Origin: CAZOOK01 sp964581385
GTDB lineage: Bacteria; Pseudomonadota; Gammaproteobacteria; Nevskiales; Nevskiaceae
Reading direction: 5' to 3'
DNA length: 64,000 bases
Assembly (NCBI GenBank): GCA_964581385.1
Contig: CAZOOK010000030.1
Span: forward strand, 1-64,000
In this document: piece by piece, positions 25,386 to 34,000 of the stretch
Position numbering within the stretch: the stretch's first letter is position 1
Layout of the letters: every line of letters starts with the position of its first letter
The notes under the pieces: model-generated
What the model saw: only the letters and a program-made list of their open reading frames with translations
Databases searched by the model: none
Told to the model about the DNA's origin: nothing
Position numbers and translations under genes: made by a program

Positions 25386-26000
25386 ATGCTCGGGCGTTTC
25401 GCGTCGCGCGCGGACTTTTCGTTTGCGGTCGCGTCGACGAGCGCGCCCGTGTTCACCGTGCGGCGCACGACCGACTCGCGCGTGCTCGCGCGCGCGCTCG
25501 TCGCTCCGACGACCGACGTGCGCGTCGAGCGCGCGACCGACGTCGTCGTGCTCGACGTGTGCACGGTCGCGCGCACGCGCGCGCGACGCGAGCGCGAGCG
25601 CGACGACGACCAAGACGACGACGACGACTGGCGCGAACTCGACGGCGACGTCGTCACACTCGAAAACGAGCGTCTATTTTCAAAGTCGCTCTTCGAGGGC
25701 GACACCGACGCCGAACTCGCCGCGCGCGCCGAACGCGAGAGCGCGCTCGCGCGGCGCCGCTTCTCACCCGCGCAGTGGTTTCGGCTCGCGCAGCGCGTCC
25801 GCGACGCTCGCGTGCGCTTCGTGCGCGTGCGCGTCCAAAACGTCGATCGAAAACGCGGCGCAGGCGTCGGGTCGATCGTCGTCTCGCTTGAACCGCCAAC
25901 AAACAACGCCGTCGCGCTCGTGTACATTTATGGAGTCTCCTACGTCGCGTCCGTCTTGCGTCACGACGACGACGTCGACGACGACGTGGCCGAATTGTGA
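25386..26000 (+). CDS. Unrecognised protein overlapping next gene
   Basis: A 204-residue protein with a mixed N-terminal domain, an acidic Asp-run (about 72-82), and a C-terminal beta-rich region. Its last 71 bases overlap the start of the next gene in another frame. Upstream, TGACACGTAACACG ends at the ATG and resembles the recurring CACAACnCA element. Function unknown. Confidence 0.7.
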   Translation: MLGRFASRADFSFAVASTSAPVFTVRRTTDSRVLARALVAPTTDVRVERATDVVVLDVCTVARTRARRERERDDDQDDDDDWRELDGDVVTLENERLFSKSLFEGDTDAELAARAERESALARRRFSPAQWFRLAQRVRDARVRFVRVRVQNVDRKRGAGVGSIVVSLEPPTNNAVALVYIYGVSYVASVLRHDDDVDDDVAEL

Positions 26001-27366
26001 ACACGACGACGACGACGCCGAACGCTCGTCGCGCGCGGTCGTGCTCGAGTTCGACGACGGGCCGAGTGGACAGCGTGTGGGGTGCGTCGTCGTTGCGAGC
26101 GCCGATGGGGCGGGGGTGATCTTGCACCCGAGCGACGCGCCGACGAACGTCGTCGAGGCCGACGCCGAGTTTCTCGCGCGCGTCGTCGCGACGCCAAACA
26201 CAAAATGTCGCGTGCGCGACGGAGAAGGCGCGCTCGACGGCGTGTTGCTCTTCTCGAGCAAGGCCCTTCGCGACTGTGTCGTGAGCGCGAGCGACCGGTG
26301 CTCTGCGATGCTCAAGCGCGCGTGGGGGGTGTACTCTGGCGACGAGGCCGCCGCGCTCGCGCGCGTGCAGCCGCACACGCACGTGTACGAACTCGAAGTC
26401 GTCGAACTCGGCGTGCTGACGCACCCGCACAACTCGCGCGCGAGCGCCGAGGTCGTGCACCGCGTGCGCACCCCCATCGTGACGGTGTTTGCGGACGCGA
26501 CCTTGTTCTTCGAACGGCTCGGATGTGGCGGAGGGGTGTGTTGGGACGACGGCGACGACGACGACAAAGAAAACGAACAACCGAAACGAACGAAATACGA
26601 ACAACAAACGAACAAACGCACGCACGCCATTGAGTGGACGTTTTTGGGGTACGGCGTGCGCGCCGTCGTGCGCGAGGACCAAGCCGAAGATTGGGACCCA
26701 AACGGGTTGTCTGCGCGCCGCGCGCGCAACGGAATGACGCCCGCGTTCAGCGACTCTGACCCGTGCTCTCGCGCCGCGCGCGAGAATTGGACGACGGACG
26801 TGTCAGCGGGGTGGCTCGTGCGCTCATTCCGCTCTGTTCCGGCGACGCCCGCCGAGCTCGCGCGCTTGTCGGACGTGGCCGCGCTCAAGCGCGCGTACCG
26901 CGTGCGCCATTTTTTCCGTCACCGCCGCGAGACGATTTTGTCTGTTCTCGCGTCGGACGCGGCGTTTTGCGACCCGTACGAGGCGTCCGATTGGGAATTC
27001 ATCGCGCGCGCGCGCGCGCAGTGTGAGTGGTTCGTCGACGCAAACAAAGGAGCGCGAAAGTACAAAATCAACGTCGGCCAAGGCGAAACAATCATTCGCG
27101 ACCTCCTCGCCATCATCTTGCACTACACGCGCGCGTCGGACGAGCCCGAATTCGCGGTCGTCGAGAGCGGGACGGAAGATCCCGACGCGCGCCGCGCGCG
27201 CATGGTCGCGGCGGTCAACTGGTCCGCCGTGAACTTCCGCGACCCGGGCGCGGCGATTGCGGGGCGCACGTCGCGCGTCGGAAAAGGCCTGCGCAAAAAC
27301 GCAATGTGGGATATTGTTCAGAGGACGCACCGCGTCGTCGAGCGCGCGTTTCGCGCGTGGGCGTAG
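25930..27366 (+). CDS. Unrecognised 478-residue protein
   Basis: The protein starts MESPTSRPS inside the preceding gene. Its first 25 residues lie in the overlap and are Thr-rich, so the true start could be later, although no good ATG follows soon. It contains two soluble domains (about 35-205 and 235-478) split by an acidic DDDDKENEQPKR stretch. The C-terminal half is helical and basic with conserved-looking Trp and Phe residues. No family recognised. Confidence 0.75.
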   Translation: MESPTSRPSCVTTTTSTTTWPNCEHDDDDAERSSRAVVLEFDDGPSGQRVGCVVVASADGAGVILHPSDAPTNVVEADAEFLARVVATPNTKCRVRDGEGALDGVLLFSSKALRDCVVSASDRCSAMLKRAWGVYSGDEAAALARVQPHTHVYELEVVELGVLTHPHNSRASAEVVHRVRTPIVTVFADATLFFERLGCGGGVCWDDGDDDDKENEQPKRTKYEQQTNKRTHAIEWTFLGYGVRAVVREDQAEDWDPNGLSARRARNGMTPAFSDSDPCSRAARENWTTDVSAGWLVRSFRSVPATPAELARLSDVAALKRAYRVRHFFRHRRETILSVLASDAAFCDPYEASDWEFIARARAQCEWFVDANKGARKYKINVGQGETIIRDLLAIILHYTRASDEPEFAVVESGTEDPDARRARMVAAVNWSAVNFRDPGAAIAGRTSRVGKGLRKNAMWDIVQRTHRVVERAFRAWA

Positions 27367-27380
27367 AATGTGAATCAAAT

Positions 27381-27398
27381 TCACAACGCACAACGCAA
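27381..27398 (+). promoter_or_regulatory. TCACAACGCACAACGCAA upstream element
   Basis: A copy of the recurring element directly abutting the ATG at 27399, which suggests an extremely short leader. Confidence 0.5.
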
Positions 27399-28922
27399 AT
27401 GTCGCGTCGCTCCGAGCGCATTCAGGCGAGGGGGGTCGCGGCCATCGCCGCGATCGCCGACGAGAACGCCGAGACCGTCGAGGCCACGCGCGCGTTTGCG
27501 CTCCTCATCAAGGAGACGCGCAAAGGAAAGAGGCTCGGGGTCGGTGCGTCGCGCGAACTCGTGCGTCGACTGTTTCCGTCGTTCTCGGCCGCGGACGTGC
27601 GGCGCATCGAGACCGAGGTGCGCCGCACGCCAGGACACCACGAGCTGTACGTCAGCTTCGCGAACGCGTGCTTCGACAAGGACCGAGACGCGCTGTACGC
27701 GCGCGGGCGCGCGGTTGCGGTCGACGACGAGGACGAGGACGAGGCCGAGGCAACGCACGAGACTCGTCCCAATCCCGATCGCGTCAACGTCGACATCGAG
27801 ATCAGGCCTGAACCGGAGCCAGAACAAAGGCCGGAGCTCGCACAAGCGCCGGCGCGCCTCTCCGAGGAGGACGAGATCAGCGCGCAGGTCGCGGCCGAGG
27901 AGGCGAGTGCGCGAGCGCAAGCTGTCGCGGTGGCCACCGCGGCAAAGAAGCTGGCCGACGAGGCGAAAGCAAAGGCAAAAGCGGCCGCAGACGCAGACGC
28001 GGCCAAGAAGCTGATCGAGGAACAAGAACGGCGCAAACAAGCGCACATCGAGCGGAACGCGCGCGAACGCGAGGCGTACTTGGCGCGGCGCCGAATCGAG
28101 GTCGAGCGCAAAGCCGCGGCCGATGCCGAGGCAGAGGAGCGTCGCAAGCGTGTGGCTGTTGACGACGAGCGACGACGCGAACGCGAGCGCGAACGCGAGC
28201 GCGAAGACGTGCGTGCGATGGAGGAGCGCGCGCGCTCTGCCGAGGCGCACGCGCGCGCGCAAGAGCGCGAGGCCGAAGAGGCGCGCCATCGCGTTCTTTC
28301 GATGCTCGAGCAAAAGGCGGCGACGCAGCGCTACATCTCCGAACTCGGGACGCTGTTCTCCGACCGACAGCTTTTCTCGAACGCGTTCCACGCGTGCGCA
28401 CTCGCGACACACGCGTGGATCGACGTCAACAGCATCTACTACAACTCGTACTACGGCGGACTGATCGACTACACGCGCACGGGCATGCCCCCGATTCGCT
28501 CGACGCCGCCGTTCCTCGCATTGGGCCTCCCGCTCGAGTACATCGCGAGCGTGCACGCGGGCGTGCGCCGCGTCTCCGACGCTCTCAAGCACGCCGCGGC
28601 TCCGATGTCGATTACGTCGTTCGTGTCTCCGAACGTCGTGATTCGCGAGCGCGCGCAGAACGAGTTGAGGTACGCGACGACGTACGGCGATTTTTGGGCG
28701 GCTCGGTGGGCCGCCGTCCTTGCGCTCAAGGCGTCCACGCACAACCTCGACCCCGACTTTGACCTCCGTCTCGTCGTGCTCGGAAACCCCATGCACGAGC
28801 TGTGGCACCCGCACGAGATGCACGCCGTCAGCAGCGTGTGGGTGTACCTCGCGCCGCTCGTGCACGAGGTTCTGCGCCGCGCTGAAGAACAGGCGCGCGC
28901 GCCCGGCACGGTGCAAGTGTGA
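27399..28922 (+). CDS. Long charged coiled-coil protein
   Basis: A 507-residue protein. Residues 1-105 are a small helical domain, 106-150 an acidic Pro/Glu linker, and about 160-310 an unbroken Ala/Lys/Glu/Arg coiled coil. A globular C-terminal domain (about 315-500) contains aromatic and Pro-rich segments. The layout resembles scaffold or tail-fibre-like structural proteins but has no specific match known to me. It is followed by a GAGCGAG tract. Confidence 0.8.
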   Translation: MSRRSERIQARGVAAIAAIADENAETVEATRAFALLIKETRKGKRLGVGASRELVRRLFPSFSAADVRRIETEVRRTPGHHELYVSFANACFDKDRDALYARGRAVAVDDEDEDEAEATHETRPNPDRVNVDIEIRPEPEPEQRPELAQAPARLSEEDEISAQVAAEEASARAQAVAVATAAKKLADEAKAKAKAAADADAAKKLIEEQERRKQAHIERNAREREAYLARRRIEVERKAAADAEAEERRKRVAVDDERRREREREREREDVRAMEERARSAEAHARAQEREAEEARHRVLSMLEQKAATQRYISELGTLFSDRQLFSNAFHACALATHAWIDVNSIYYNSYYGGLIDYTRTGMPPIRSTPPFLALGLPLEYIASVHAGVRRVSDALKHAAAPMSITSFVSPNVVIRERAQNELRYATTYGDFWAARWAAVLALKASTHNLDPDFDLRLVVLGNPMHELWHPHEMHAVSSVWVYLAPLVHEVLRRAEEQARAPGTVQV

Positions 28923-28978
28923 GCGAGCGAGCGAGAGCAGAGCGAGAGCAGAGCGAGAGCGAGCGAACGAACGCGCGT
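28919..28978 (+). repeat. GAGCGAG/GAGCAGAGC tandem tract after a stop codon
   Basis: Tandem GAGCGAGCGAGAGCAGAGC units begin at the coiled-coil gene's stop codon and run about 55 bases. Same position and composition as tracts at 1905, 21212, 30411 and 42426. Confidence 0.5.
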
Positions 28979-29024
28979 ATGTCTGTCGTCGAGCCGCGCG
29001 CGTAAAAAGACGGTTCGTCCGTCG

Positions 29025-29321
29025 ATGCGTCTTGCTGCGCTCGTCGTCGCGTTGAGCGCCGTCGCGCTTGCGCTGTTGGGTTCGCCTGTTTCTGCGGCGA
29101 ACACGACCTCTCCGACGACCGCGTCGCCAACGACCGCGTCGCCGACGGTTCCGACGTCGTCGCCAACAACGGCATCTCCGACTCCCCCGACGCGTCAACC
29201 GTCGAACGCTCCGACGCGCTGGGTCTCGACGCAACAGACGACGCCGTACTTGACGATCGGCGTCATTTCGCCCATCTTCGCCGCGTTGAGCACCGCCGTT
29301 CTTGCATCGGCGCTCACGTGA
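29025..29321 (+). CDS. Mucin-like type I membrane protein
   Basis: A 98-residue protein: signal peptide (1-24), a Thr/Ser/Pro stretch with repeated TASPT units (about 26-55) likely to be O-glycosylated, a short conserved region (RWVSTQQTTPYLTIGVISP) and a transmembrane span to the C-terminus (about 72-96). The following gene is a shorter paralog with the same C-terminal half. Probably a small surface stalk or mucin-like protein. Confidence 0.78.
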   Translation: MRLAALVVALSAVALALLGSPVSAANTTSPTTASPTTASPTVPTSSPTTASPTPPTRQPSNAPTRWVSTQQTTPYLTIGVISPIFAALSTAVLASALT

Positions 29322-29380
29322 GCGTGAGCTGAGCGCGCGTATCTTCCTCTGCACGCCTCCGACAAAAAAAAAGAGTAGAG

Positions 29381-29614
29381 ATGAAGTCGTGGCGGTCGGT
29401 GGTCGCGGTTGCGCTCGCGGTCGTCGCGCTCGCTCTCGCGCTTGCGGTCGCGCCTCACGAGACCCTCGCAACGAACTCGCCTTCGCGCCAGCCGTCGCGG
29501 GCGCCCACCGCGTGGATCTCGACGCAGCAGTCGTCGCCTTACCTGGCCATCGGCGTCATCGCTCCAGTCTTTGCGTTCTTCGGTACGATCGTGCTCAGCT
29601 TTGCGATCACGTGA
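29381..29614 (+). CDS. Short paralog of mucin-like type I membrane protein
   Basis: A 77-residue protein with a signal peptide (1-31), a brief Ser/Pro/Arg region and the conserved WISTQQSSPYLAIGVIAPVF segment followed by a membrane span. It matches the preceding gene from the RxPSxAPT motif onward but lacks its TASPT repeats, so the repeats expanded in one copy or were lost in the other. Confidence 0.78.
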   Translation: MKSWRSVVAVALAVVALALALAVAPHETLATNSPSRQPSRAPTAWISTQQSSPYLAIGVIAPVFAFFGTIVLSFAIT

Positions 29615-29762
29615 GAGGAGTCGTGTGTGCGCGTGTGAGGGGTGGAGAGGGCGTGGCGTCAATCACAACACATCTCATCTCGTCTCTCAACCCGGCTCGA
29701 TCTCGCCTCACCTCTTCGCCTCGCCTCGTCCCGGTTCCGAACCCCGCCCGCCAGCACAAAAA

Positions 29763-30410
29763 ATGAGCACTCCTCGCACCACGGCGATTGTGTCGCTCGG
29801 CGGACCGCACCGCATCGGGCTCGTGTCGGGCGACCACGTCGCGTGGGTTGCGTCGTTTCCGTGCTCGCTCGGCGACGCGCACGAGGTCGTCACGGTTTCT
29901 GAGCACCGCGTGTTTCCTGACATCAAGACCTTTGAGCGCGTGCCGGTCAACCTTGCTGGCGAGGACAAGGTTGCGGAGGGCCGCGCGAAGCTCGCCGCGG
30001 CCATTGCAGCCGTGCCGAACCTCGGCCACGTCGTCGTCCTCGTCTCGACGATCACCGCCGACGTGTGGGCCAGGGCGTTTGGCGACAAGTTCGTCATCAC
30101 GAACATCGACGCGATTCGCGCGTTCCTCGGCATTCCCGCCGGCGTCGAGCTCGACGTTCTCGGGCCGTACCTCGGACGTTCTGAGCCGGACTGTGTCGTC
30201 TACAACAACAACGCTCCGTTCGGCACGCTCGCTCTTCAGCGCATCACGGTCTCCGTTGGTGCGTCGGCGGGTCCTGTTTTCCTCATTGACAGCACCGGGC
30301 GCGTGTCGTCGTCCGTGATCGACCTCGCGACGCTCGAGCCGCTCCCCGTCGAGGACATTCCCAGCACCGCCGTCAACGGAGCGCGCAAGCCCTACAAGGC
30401 CGGGGCGTGA
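29763..30410 (+). CDS. Unrecognised 215-residue soluble protein
   Basis: A well-formed alpha/beta protein with several hydrophobic strands (TTAIVSLGG, HVVVLVSTI, VFLIDSTGR) and no low-complexity sequence. The strand pattern could fit an actin/ASKHA- or Ntn-hydrolase-like fold, but I see no diagnostic motif. ATG 29763 follows CACAAAAA. It is followed by a GAGCGGAG tract and the 30528 gene. Confidence 0.75.
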   Translation: MSTPRTTAIVSLGGPHRIGLVSGDHVAWVASFPCSLGDAHEVVTVSEHRVFPDIKTFERVPVNLAGEDKVAEGRAKLAAAIAAVPNLGHVVVLVSTITADVWARAFGDKFVITNIDAIRAFLGIPAGVELDVLGPYLGRSEPDCVVYNNNAPFGTLALQRITVSVGASAGPVFLIDSTGRVSSSVIDLATLEPLPVEDIPSTAVNGARKPYKAGA

Positions 30411-30475
30411 GAGTGAGCGAGCGGAGCGGAGAGAGAGCGGAGAGAGAGCGAGTGGAGCGGACGAGAGAGCGCGAT
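30411..30475 (+). repeat. GAG-rich repeat after a stop codon
   Basis: GAGTGAGCGAGCGGAGCGGAGAGAGAGC-like repeats. The end of the tract, including GAGTGGAGCG and ATGAACGGTCGTGAGTC, recurs after the next gene (about 31008-31037), so the intergenic segment itself has been duplicated. Confidence 0.5.
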
Positions 30476-30500
30476 GAACGGTCGTGAGTCCCGCGCAAAC

Positions 30501-30518
30501 GTCACAACACAACACAAG
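30501..30518 (+). promoter_or_regulatory. GTCACAACACAACACAAG upstream element
   Basis: Ends 9 bases before the ATG at 30528; a variant of the recurring CACAACnCAAC element. Confidence 0.55.
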
Positions 30519-30527
30519 TCTCACACG

Positions 30528-31004
30528 ATGTCTGTTTTCGTCGTCGCCGTCGATGCCCATGCTGGGTTGGTGTCCGCGTACTCGTCGCGCAAAAAGGCGC
30601 TCGAAGCTGGACACGACGACGATGATGTGATCGAGGCGACGATCGACGCCGATGTTCAAGCCGAGCCGTGCGCGTCGCGCGTGATCAGCATGCGCGGACC
30701 AATCGATCTTATCGCGACGAGCGAGGAGCGTGAGCGCTGGACCGCCGAGCCGTCGCCTCTCGAACACAAAGGATGGAAGAGTCGCCTGATCTGGGACTGG
30801 GAACACTTTGCGGCGGTGCGCAAGATGGCCGTACATGGCAACGACGGTCCGTGTGCTGGCGCGTTGCGCCGCTACGAGGCGGCGATCGCCGACCATGGCG
30901 CGAACCCGAACTCGCCGGAGGTGATCAGCGCGTTTGAGAACGCACTGTTTATGGCGCCAGCGCCGTATCGCGAGCTGGGGTCGATCTTTGACAAAGCATG
31001 GTGA
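30528..31004 (+). CDS. Unrecognised 158-residue protein
   Basis: A small soluble protein with an N-terminal beta-alpha region (VFVVAVDAHAGLVSAY), a charged middle and a helical C-terminus. Trp-rich stretch (WKSRLIWDWEHF) near residues 84-95. An in-frame ATG at 30474 would include the duplicated intergenic sequence and the promoter-like element, so it is not the start. No family recognised. Confidence 0.72.
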   Translation: MSVFVVAVDAHAGLVSAYSSRKKALEAGHDDDDVIEATIDADVQAEPCASRVISMRGPIDLIATSEERERWTAEPSPLEHKGWKSRLIWDWEHFAAVRKMAVHGNDGPCAGALRRYEAAIADHGANPNSPEVISAFENALFMAPAPYRELGSIFDKAW

Positions 31005-31094
31005 GAGCGAGTGGAGCGATGAACGGTCGTGAGTCTCGTATCCACTGCACACTGTTGCGCTCTGAAAAGCAGCACGGCGCGGGACGGCGCGACG

Positions 31095-34000
31095 ATGCGT
31101 CTCCTTTTGTTGCTCACACTCGCACTCACACTCGCACTCGCGCTCTCAACACCGCGACTTGTGCGCTCCGAGTTCCGCATGGTCAACAACACGTTTGGAA
31201 ACGTCGCCAACTTCTTGTACTACGACCCAAACAACCCCGACGGGCTCGTCGTTCTGCTCAAGTACGTCGCCGCGACACCGACCACCGTCGGGCGCGCGTA
31301 CCTCGCGCGCGTGCCGTCGGTCTCGCCCGCCTCGCCCGGAAAACCGACCGTCCCAAACGTCGTTGGCCGTCTCGTCACCGCCGTCAGCATCATCACCGAC
31401 CCGCGCGGGTGCGACGGACCGTCGCAAGCCTCGGCCGTCGAAAACTCAAATTGTGTCGCCAACAACGCACAAGCCGCCGCCAACTACAAGCGCCTGCACA
31501 CGTTGTGGTTCTTGCCGTACTACGGGATCAACCGAGACCAGTGCACCAACAAGGGCGGCGACGCGTGGTCGTGCCTCGGGCCGCTCAAAGCAATCACGTT
31601 CAACGTCGACTCGTTCGTCAAGCTCCAAGACCCCGACGACCTCGCTCTTCTCGGGTCGATCTACCGCGCGGTGTTCGGGTCGTGGGGCCAAAACGCGGAC
31701 ATCCACACCGTCACCGAAGTCGACATGGACACCTCGAAAGCGCTTCTCCAAGCCGACGCGTGCGTCTTTTACCCGTCCGACCTCACCTTCTCAGCGCCGT
31801 ACGTCGCGTACCCGTTCGACGCGTACACGCCCGGCATCACGCAAATCCCGTGGACATTCTCGCCGACCGATTATTTGGGGCCGCAGCGGCGCGTGTTGCT
31901 CAGGCGCTCGCCCGAGGCGCTCGTGTACAACGCCAGCACCATCTACGCCCCGCCCGATTCGTTCACGATCCAGTTCGCGTCGGCCGCGGGCGTCGGGCTC
32001 GGCGACGCGTACTTCGTCGTCATGTACGAGTCGGACATCATCACCGTCTCGCAGAGCTCGACAATCTTCGCCACATTCGCGTCGTTGTTCAACACCAACA
32101 TCACAATGTACAACTCGAGCGACGGAGGCGACACGTCGTGCGTCGCGCGCTTCTCGCTCGTTCCGGCGCCGTACCCCCCCGTCATCATCGATCCACCCGT
32201 CGTCTCGATCAACACGTACGCGCTCAGCTCGAACGTGTTCCCGCGCCGACAGTACACCGACCGCGTGTGCAACTTCCACGTCGGGCGCTACGACGAGAAC
32301 AACCGTCTCGTGTTCCCGTACTGCCTCGAGCTCCAAATGTGCGGCGGCCGGTCGCACGCGCGCCGGCGCGAGTTCCCCTACCTCGCCGAAAACGTCGTGC
32401 GCGACGTCAACTACGCCGCGTACACGCTCTCGTGCTCGGCGTTTTATCCGAAGAACGCCACGTTCGAAGGGTTCGGCCAAACCGGCACAGACGGAACAAC
32501 ATACGATCGCAGCGTGCCGCAGTCCGACGCGTGTCTCATGCCGCACCTCGACATCAACGCCATCCTCGCCGCCGACAACTCGCAAGCGCGACAAATCGAT
32601 TGTGAGAAACAAGGCGCCTTTTGCGTCGGGCGCGTCTGCGACGTGTGCGGCCAGCAAATCACCTACTCGCCGTGCAAGGCCGGGTGGGTGTACCACGACC
32701 AGTTCTGCTACTACAAGATTCCGCAAGAGCAGATCTCGAACCTCGTCGGCCCTCTCTCGCAAGCGCAGCAAACCGCGAACCGCATCGATCCAGCGACCTT
32801 TCCCGCCGGGGCCGTCACGCCTCTTCTCACCACTGACGAGTCCACCTTGCTTTTTGTGACTGAAAAGTACATGTGGCACATCCCGCTCGGAACGACCGTG
32901 CGCATCCGCTCGTCCGTCACCAACGGACCGTGCACGTGCTACACCGCCCCCGCCATTCCGTACGCAATGGGAGGACGCGTCACCGCCGTGCCGTGCGTGT
33001 GCGAGGGCGCGTACCTCGACGTGTTCCGCTACCACTGGTCGCAGTACGCCGTCAAGGACTTCTGGGTCAGCATGCACTCGGAGACGGCCGCGATGATGCG
33101 CGACGGACAAAACACCGGAACACCGCCGAACGGCGAAATGAAGCTGTGCGAGTGCGAGTACGGGTGGGGCGGCGAGCTGTGTGAGCAGCCGTCGTGCATC
33201 GCGCCGTCGGTCATCTCGGTCTTCTCGCCGACGTACCCCGCGTACAACTCGAGCGACCCGATGAACGCCGTGCTCACGTTTTGGGGCAAGTGCTACGCGA
33301 ACTACCAGGGCCAGTGCCGCGACACGCGACCGAACGTGTGCCAGTGCAACTACTTTTTTGGGCCGAACGCCGCCATCACCGCGCTCACCGACGTCAACAC
33401 CATCCCCGTGTGTCCGTGTCCCGCGTCGTCGACCATTGGGGGGCAGTACCAGATCAACGACGTGTTCTACGAAGACGACTACTCGTTCTTGGTGTGCGAC
33501 GGTGTCGAGAACGGAATGTGCAGCTGGGACCCGACCACGAACCTCGGGCGGTGCGTGTGTACTCCGCGCGTCAACACGAGCCCCGACGCCATCATCAAGG
33601 TCGAGCCCGGGCGAGGAGGAATCGCGTGCACGTGCGACAAGCCGCTCATCTCGGCGGACGGGTTCGTCCAAGACCCGCCAAATCCTCAAGACAAAGATTG
33701 CGGCGGGAACGGTGTGTGCTGCCCGATCACCGGCACCGGGACGTCGTCGACGCTCAACGCGTTCACGCAGAACGGCGAGGCCGCAGGGGGCGTGTCGCCC
33801 CAAGTGTGTCAGAACGACGACGGGACCGTCGCAAAGGGGTGCAAGTGCTTCAACGGGTGGACCGGGTCGGCGTGCACGTGCCGCGGTCGTTGGAACGCCG
33901 CGGCGAACCTCCAGGTGCTCGTGGGGTCGTCCGTCCCGAACCAGCGTTTGCGCACGAACACCGCCGTCGTCGTGTTGACGCAAGCGACAAACATCTTTGG

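Noticed and set aside
26600..26640. Possible spliced intron near the acidic KENEQPKR stretch
   Set aside because: The frame continues uninterrupted and protein-like on both sides; no splice sites are needed.
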